Shown piece after piece: positions 45,201 to 47,953 of a DNA stretch of 47,953 nt. Position 1 is the stretch's first letter. Every line of letters starts with the position of its first letter. Made by a program: the position numbers and the translations under genes. This DNA is from an uncultured Verrucomicrobiota bacterium (GTDB taxonomy: Bacteria; Verrucomicrobiota; Verrucomicrobiia; Opitutales; Seribacteraceae), in contig CACMZN010000013.1 of assembly GCA_902618175.1 (NCBI GenBank), positions 1-47,953 of the forward strand, read 5' to 3'. Under the pieces are notes generated by a model. It searched no databases. It saw only the letters and a program-made list of their open reading frames with translations, and was not told the origin of the DNA.

Positions 45201-47953
45201 GACTGGAACCGGACTGACGAATCTCCAAAGCAATTCCACTAATCGGGGAACCGTAAGAATCAGAAATTTTTCCTCTGACAGTCACTCCTTCATTCTCCAG
45301 AGGCACTTCGATCACCTGTTTTAGATTCCAGTTCACTTCCATAAGTTCTGGATTCAGAACACTGAGCTCGACAAAATTTCCAAAAGGTCCCGAAAGGGGC
45401 AAATCCGCTCCCAGGAACATGGGAAGGAAATCTGGTGATTCCAAAGACAAATCCCCCAACGGGACCACTTTCAAGAAATACGAGCCCAATGGAAGAATCA
45501 ATTGATAGCGACCGGAATCCGATTGAATTAATTCTCCCACAACCTCATTCTCCATGGGAAAAGGAGAATTTGCTGCGTATGCAATAATTTCAAAGGAATC
45601 AAGATTCATTCCATCCTCCCCCCTAACCTGTCCACTCACCGAACCGTACTGAATCTCAAGGTCTTCCATCGGATCATCTGACGGATCATTAAGTACGTAA
45701 AAAATAAAGTCGTGTTCTCTTTGGGCTCCCGAGGAATCACGAACCGTTGCAGAGAAGCCGAGTTCAAACACTGATTCAAAATCAAAGGATACTTGAGAAT
45801 AAACTTCCCCGTTCGAATCAATTCGTATGTTTTGGGAATTTTCGGAATTTTCGGAAATTTCATAGACCAATCTATCTCCCTCATTTGGATCGATGGCTTC
45901 CAACTTACCAATGTAAGAATCAACTGGAGCATTTTCCAAGATTCCCAGAGAATAGAACTTGAAACTTTCCGGCGGAAGATTTTCGTAGACATCTATAACC
46001 TGTATATCGAAATCCCTGATCAGTGGTTCACTCGATCCGGAGGCAACCTGAATCGACAAGGGATAAGTTTTCCTGCTTTCAAAATCAAAAGTGGTCCGAG
46101 CCATCAACTGATCTTCGAAGAGTTGGAAGAATTCCGATCCTGAAATTATTTCGTATTCATGATGCCCTGGACCAATCGGCTTGTCCAGTATAGTTTGGAG
46201 ATATCCGATTGGAGTTCCTTCATCTTGGTTTTCCAAGATCGTATTGTTGGAAAGAATTAGGTCCATTATTCTATAGTTCTCATCGATATCCATTACCGAG
46301 ACGGAAAACTTTTCGACCAATTCACCTCCGCTGCTGTCCACGACTTTGACTAAGACCTCAGGAGTGGAATTTTCCTCATAATCCAAAGGCCGAGTGGTTT
46401 CCAAAATTCCATCCGGGCTCAGGAAAAAGGACGAAAATGCATCATCCTCCAAATCTGTCAAAAGTTCAAAACGGTGCGTGTCGTTGGCATCACGATCCTG
46501 AACGAAAAATTGCCCAGCATAGGTACCACTTGGTGAATTTTCGAACACACCTAAAGTGAAGAATTGAATCGAAGAAGGAGCTTGATTTTCCCACTCATCA
46601 ACAACTTTTATTAGAAAGTCTCTCCGTGAAATTTCATTCTCTCCTTCAAAAAGTCCGAATCGAACGAAGGATTCCTTTTTTTCCTCATAATCAAAGATTT
46701 TATTTGCATACAATTCTCCACCCACCAAATAAAAATCCTCTGTTCCTTGAATCAGTCGTAATTCTGGAACGATTTGGGGTTGAGGATCAAAATACTCTAT
46801 GTTGATTTCAGCAATAAAATCTCCGATTTGACCATTTTCCCTAACTTCTTCGTTGCTCAGAGTAAGGCTTCGCAACAGAGCTATTTCAGCCATGTCGTTG
46901 ACCTGTATCATCATGCTGTCTTCTATGTAGGATCCCGAAACATCAGTTGCCCTGATCCGAATTGACAAAAAGCTTTCCTTTTCGAAATCAAACGAATCTC
47001 GAGTTTTCAAAATTCCAAATTCATCCACTGAAAATCGTTCGTTGTCCTCATCCCCTTCGCCTTCGACCAAGGTAAAGACATGGGTATCGTTGGCATCATC
47101 ATCAAAAGCATAAAATTGACCGGCATAGGAACCGGGAGGTGAATTTTCCAATATTCCCTGCGAGAAAAATTGAATGAGAAAAGGGGACTGGTTTTCCCAG
47201 ACGTCTTCAATCTCGATTACAAACGACTTGCTGGTCACTTCCAAATCGTCGGCAAGTATTCCAACCACTAGTGAAGAAGTTTTGAATTTCTCGTAATCAA
47301 AAGACTTTTTTGATCTTAATTCGAAACCTTCAAGGATAAAGTCTTCAGTTCCCGAAAGAAGTTCCAAACGAATGGATTGATCAGGTTGTGGATCCAGGTA
47401 AGAAAGAGAAAAGGTACCAATCAATGAACCGACCGACTGGTTTTCTGGAATGGTAAAATGACTCAAAGTCAAATCCTTCAACATTGGTGGTTCCACTTGA
47501 TCCAGAATCAAAATGATGAAATCCGCTGAAATGAAACCCTCCAATCCTTCAACCTCGGCCCGGACCGAAAGGTTAAATTCCGTTTTTTCTTCAAAATCAA
47601 AGGATTTCGCGCTCAGGAGTTCTCCCATTGTCGTGAGTTCGAAATTCGATTCTTCTGAAAGAACCGAGAAATTCACAAGTTCTGCATTCAGTGGCTGGTC
47701 CTGATACCAAACCGTCAAATCTCCAAGATAGGAACCAACTCGTGAATTCTCGAAAAGAGACAATTTGTCTGACGAACGTATCGACAAGGATTCAATGGTG
47801 GGATCAAAAAGATCCAAAATCTCGATTACGAATTTTCGTTCGTCGTACGCACCCCCTTCATCGGTTAACCGGACCATGGCTTCGTATCGGTTTCGTCCAC
47901 TCTTCGAAAGATCCTCTTCAAAATCCGGTGAGTATGCGAATCGAAGCATGCCG
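39256..47953 (-). CDS. Giant secreted multi-repeat protein, 3' part (N-terminus beyond window)
   Basis: At least 2898 residues read to the right edge with no stop. The visible N-terminus starts inside a cadherin-like domain (GMLRFAYSPDFEEDLSKSGR), so the gene extends beyond the window. Order: eight cadherin-like domains (about 1-755, the first partial), about a dozen carboxypeptidase-regulatory-like beta domains (about 767-2300), a ZU5-like domain (about 2344-2470), a tryptophan/tyrosine-rich module (2492-2591) and four InlB-type B-repeats (2592-2897). No PEP-CTERM or LPxTG anchor is seen. It is probably an extracellular adhesin or matrix protein. The small beta-barrel gene follows directly. 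Confidence 0.93.
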   Translation of the reverse strand, partial: GMLRFAYSPDFEEDLSKSGRNRYEAMVRLTDEGGAYDERKFVIEILDLFDPTIESLSIRSSDKLSLFENSRVGSYLGDLTVWYQDQPLNAELVNFSVLSEESNFELTTMGELLSAKSFDFEEKTEFNLSVRAEVEGLEGFISADFIILILDQVEPPMLKDLTLSHFTIPENQSVGSLIGTFSLSYLDPQPDQSIRLELLSGTEDFILEGFELRSKKSFDYEKFKTSSLVVGILADDLEVTSKSFVIEIEDVWENQSPFLIQFFSQGILENSPPGSYAGQFYAFDDDANDTHVFTLVEGEGDEDNERFSVDEFGILKTRDSFDFEKESFLSIRIRATDVSGSYIEDSMMIQVNDMAEIALLRSLTLSNEEVRENGQIGDFIAEINIEYFDPQPQIVPELRLIQGTEDFYLVGGELYANKIFDYEEKKESFVRFGLFEGENEISRRDFLIKVVDEWENQAPSSIQFFTLGVFENSPSGTYAGQFFVQDRDANDTHRFELLTDLEDDAFSSFFLSPDGILETTRPLDYEENSTPEVLVKVVDSSGGELVEKFSVSVMDIDENYRIMDLILSNNTILENQDEGTPIGYLQTILDKPIGPGHHEYEIISGSEFFQLFEDQLMARTTFDFESRKTYPLSIQVASGSSEPLIRDFDIQVIDVYENLPPESFKFYSLGILENAPVDSYIGKLEAIDPNEGDRLVYEISENSENSQNIRIDSNGEVYSQVSFDFESVFELGFSATVRDSSGAQREHDFIFYVLNDPSDDPMEDLEIQYGSVSGQVRGEDGMNLDSFEIIAYAANSPFPMENEVVGELIQSDSGRYQLILPLGSYFLKVVPLGDLSLESPDFLPMFLGADLPLSGPFGNFVELSVLNPELMEVNWNLKQVIEVPLENEGVTVRGKISDSYGSPISGIALEIRQSGSSRLDPPVLLSLADEMGGFSMNLMPGEYDLQVLDPMGVWKSIEEELYLTETDDLKILDLIFVEKPWMTVTGRLIAASGSRAFGEPYFYDLSNNGEEVFPYSGFLQTETGEFSYEIPEGKYLLKFVDWMGEYGESWFGGLKREDADAFGLLDSGEFLTEGIDVIMPSLPRSSFTIRFFNGEEPVDYAPLVEVYDLESDDPFLVPVEFPIALQNESDDSGEYRYEITPGKKAILVHLPSDELSWLYDPFSFDASTPQTVTYSGDGIIHIWEVSELGQYDNLTGINFADAETVDLGELDLIAWKGEEEDSNPFVPETPAELEFASISGLVSTDDGRPVPNAEVELHNPDGWIYLYTQTNAQGIFEMDYLNPGTWEIRAHPPWGDDRFSQFRASEMKDAVLLAGQALDMEVELVGANVSGQIRLELGGKGVIPEFGWFWAFLDENDDGEPDFWYDPDPLLDWSSLEVFGELDESGNFAFGLNSGKYRLEMEIHTQSGNVLSRQLSFELSSAEEKVMLGDRLRLSWKLDPEAEFFQVERKTGSSFFYEFLGEVSGTESFVLLEVPPVHGSNDLYRVSKNGVSSLSSIEVDRPYFSFTLPRNELSGLVKDENGLGVAGIRIVAYSPYQAKEVSAYTNQSGEYGMELADGFWQVFADLQEGASNDQRYESAAEEFGYVDFQTNTIDEFKELDFFVRKSEDGVLVKGSVQSVDSGEIISLNRTRSEVVFQNATDQFTCEISDGRFSLRIPPGFYEVFPWIDTSSGYFLSDSDGDGSPLIDSPYDRIVVPEVDEFDLDPLFVERTNSLIEGKVSDGASPLPNALISAWSEDGLLQTSMTNVAGNYKMSLKPGTWTIYCDFVDLGNAVVNPYQALAPQIISVTGGIETLQVDFIAQRMTREITGRVEGTGSGLEDFSDLWVYAKKIDTFGTVEFVAEAMTDARGNFKLFVPTGERIFVGMWPDWTGEIPEVEEVELEAQQTYVILTAANRFGHVQGNFTRNGQNATGWLGEIFAFPLDGFADMRVGEIQDDGSFNLSLSEGNWMIDYQIRAIDGKKEGFSPFPNYPYEVLIEKSTDHAFSFDVIYHQEMGMSLKGEIREQDGSLITGLAYIDILSYEDFESEEYFVDLDSQQRGGASLVLPPGNYQIETFSIAEGGKWDAWSPWQGAASGMSANENFSITYNFSSDGGETYETISPSTNLNNSEYGLSEAMASQKTIHEFSLDRNADLILFLESDDYLWDNRGGLSFKISEVQETGSSIYPHYDSTSTTTGEFSFLLPQKGNYELWVYPGPEMRGQGYLMPTPSVKWVSEGETQVEIILDKPLESSMFVLEGYCYGPFGTPLPDAFIWAWSPSGPSYETLSDEEGYFSIKVPEGMDWYLGGDYFDPFSGMAYGTFLDQGPYSTMGERIDLYLSDFGGYALPPSFGEFFDPWMDYYTYMPDGTEVFIPSGSIPVDSTETMVQLTITPTLGSLSRDLGSAPLGYAYGIELYDSYGRKITESFRNEVKLTIPVDPFFLEGMGVDFSDIGMSYYDPIKDTWVEPEIMLVDPVSMTMQVYVDHFSLWAPTTKPSVEVPLPTPLESATKAESSGEGWYEHPWFGPFFSSSADNWIYHPLHQWLLIEDRGDNGLWIYDAKLQDWLWANSSTYEMDSSHFFYSYSKMDWLWHSPSTNDPRWFYDYSEQGWFTDEKEFSISVSSNDPKMGFVVGNGMFKEGELVQVRAEPAFGYSFIGWTGSMDFTETNQTFVVDGIENLQAQFAEIPNPRLTVATNGSGAGIATGGGIYQYGELVSLVAQPDEYSEFGGWYENNQLVSSDPGISIVLNDPRSLEARFERIPPAELTVELTGDGNGLVSGVGTYEKGEFAILEAVPSNGSIFSGWILNGVESGNDLRLVLPMETDQLVLAKFEVAPVILSVAFSGDGEGQVDGQGSYGKDETAMLVATPINDSMFVGWYEDGNEIGSNPQISLPMESSRQVEAKFVKITVENILNSIFSIFR
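39259..40176 (-). repeat. Four InlB-type B-repeats at the C-terminus of the giant protein
   Basis: Four units of about 70-75 residues (2592-2661, 2662-2735, 2736-2808, 2809-2897) share a pattern: L-x-V, a Gly-rich loop such as GDGNGLVSGVGTYEKGE, A-x-P, a F-x-G-W turn (FIGW, FGGW, FSGW, FVGW) and a final L-x-A-x-F. This is the divergent InlB B-repeat (Listeria and many Verrucomicrobia surface proteins), a stalk module. The last unit carries a short tail instead of a sorting signal. Confidence 0.85.
40177..40476 (-). repeat. Aromatic WIY/WLW-rich module in the giant protein
   Basis: Residues 2492-2591 are packed with Trp, Tyr and Phe in short repeats: GWYEHPWFGPFF, NWIYHPLHQWLL, LWIYDAKLQDWLW, HFFYSYSKMDWLWHS and RWFYDYSEQGWF. 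It resembles the aromatic tail repeats of Opitutae and other Verrucomicrobia surface proteins. Its fold and role are unknown; stacking or glycan contact is plausible. Confidence 0.65.
41050..45651 (-). repeat. Array of carboxypeptidase-regulatory-like beta domains in the giant protein
   Basis: About a dozen domains start with a V-x-G-x-(V/I/L) strand and contain G-x-Y/F-x-(M/L/V) and a P-G-x-(W/Y) turn. Examples: VSGQVRGEDGMNLDSFEIIA, VTVRGKISDSYGSPISG, ISGLVSTDDGRPVPNAEVEL, LSGLVKDENGLGVAGIRIVA, LIEGKVSDGASPLPNALISA and FVLEGYCYGPFGTPLPDAFI. These CarboxypepD_reg-type beta sandwiches act as structural spacers in exported proteins. Unit borders are approximate. Confidence 0.75.
45685..47953 (-). 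repeat. Alternating two-type cadherin-like repeats in the giant protein
   Basis: Eight domains read B-A-B-A-B-A-B by type after the partial first unit. A units (about 50-150, 155-250, 355-450, 558-653) start with L-x-L-S and an E-N motif and carry DPQP or similar and FDYE/FDFE. B units (about 255-352, 455-553, 658-755) start with GILENSPPGSYAGQF-like and carry DDDANDTH or DRDANDTH, a calcium-site-like loop, then FDFE. The first two A units (about 50-150 and 155-250) adjoin, so strict alternation starts at residue 155. Confidence 0.65.
45835..45861. repeat. Three 9-bp tandem repeats inside the giant gene
   Basis: GGAATTTTC occurs twice in tandem and is followed by the variant GGAAATTTC, giving three 9-bp copies. 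On the coding strand they encode Glu-Ile-Ser/Glu-Asn-Ser/Glu-Asn-Ser in the last cadherin domain. Because the unit is three codons, slippage here would change length without shifting the frame. Confidence 0.8.

Noticed and set aside
39256-47953. Reading the giant gene as starting at the ATG near 47949
   Set aside because: The frame stays open to the edge and the first residues fall in the middle of a cadherin-like domain, so this methionine is internal.

Overview
The window is an AT-rich (about 40% GC by eye), gene-dense bacterial chromosome segment. It most resembles a marine or aquatic member of Verrucomicrobiota, probably the Opitutae. The clues are a giant secreted protein combining cadherin-like, carboxypeptidase-regulatory-like, aromatic 'WIY..W.W' and InlB-type repeats, the Planctomycetes/Verrucomicrobia type of Nramp-like transporter, a compact gap-pgk-tpiA cluster and Gram-negative envelope genes (Lnt, lipoproteins, a beta-barrel, a TonB-like protein). 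The taxonomic call is inference from family resemblance. No rRNA, tRNA, CRISPR array, insertion sequence or phage gene was seen.

Layout. 1-6500 is a minus-strand run: aldo/keto reductase, panB, gpsA, queH, cysE, an adenylate-kinase-like protein and an M29 aminopeptidase cut by the left edge. 6596-8294 holds an SDR, a YhbY-like RNA-binding protein and a decayed Bcp peroxiredoxin gene. 8317-11386 is the glycolytic cluster gap-pgk-tpiA (minus), with an 8-bp inverted repeat just upstream of gap. 11427-12005 has no intact gene, only a remnant reading frame. 12006-15151 (minus) is a bifunctional-nuclease-domain protein, dus and lnt. 15237-16839 has aroK, a thioesterase and an unknown membrane-anchored protein. 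16967-20207 is the proteostasis operon tig-clpP-clpX, followed on the other strand by a subtilisin-like protease.

21915-26924 carries a FAD oxidoreductase and a methyltransferase (plus), fabV (minus), a DciA-like helicase-loader protein (plus), and a POT peptide transporter with a small two-TM protein (minus). 27017-28389 pairs a lipoprotein bearing a C-terminal Cys motif with a tandem SH3/KOW-like protein. 28404-31328 (minus) has two small uncharacterised ORFs (one with a helix-turn-helix), yifB/comM and an isochorismatase-like hydrolase. 31412-38304 is a long plus-strand operon-like run: lipoprotein, M23 peptidase, glycosyltransferase, TIM-barrel isomerase, Nramp-like transporter, TonB-like protein and RluA-type pseudouridine synthase. 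38308-47953 (minus) is a beta-barrel protein immediately downstream of the giant repeat protein, whose N-terminus lies beyond the right edge.

Most of the window is housekeeping: central carbon metabolism, pantothenate, cysteine, queuosine and shikimate steps, lipoprotein maturation and protein quality control. The least ordinary parts are the giant protein with its adjacent beta-barrel, the Nramp-like transporter without the canonical metal-site motif, the decaying bcp gene, the adenylate-kinase-like protein with a long unknown C-terminus, and several uncharacterised small envelope proteins. No convincing new multi-gene defence or biosynthetic system was found.
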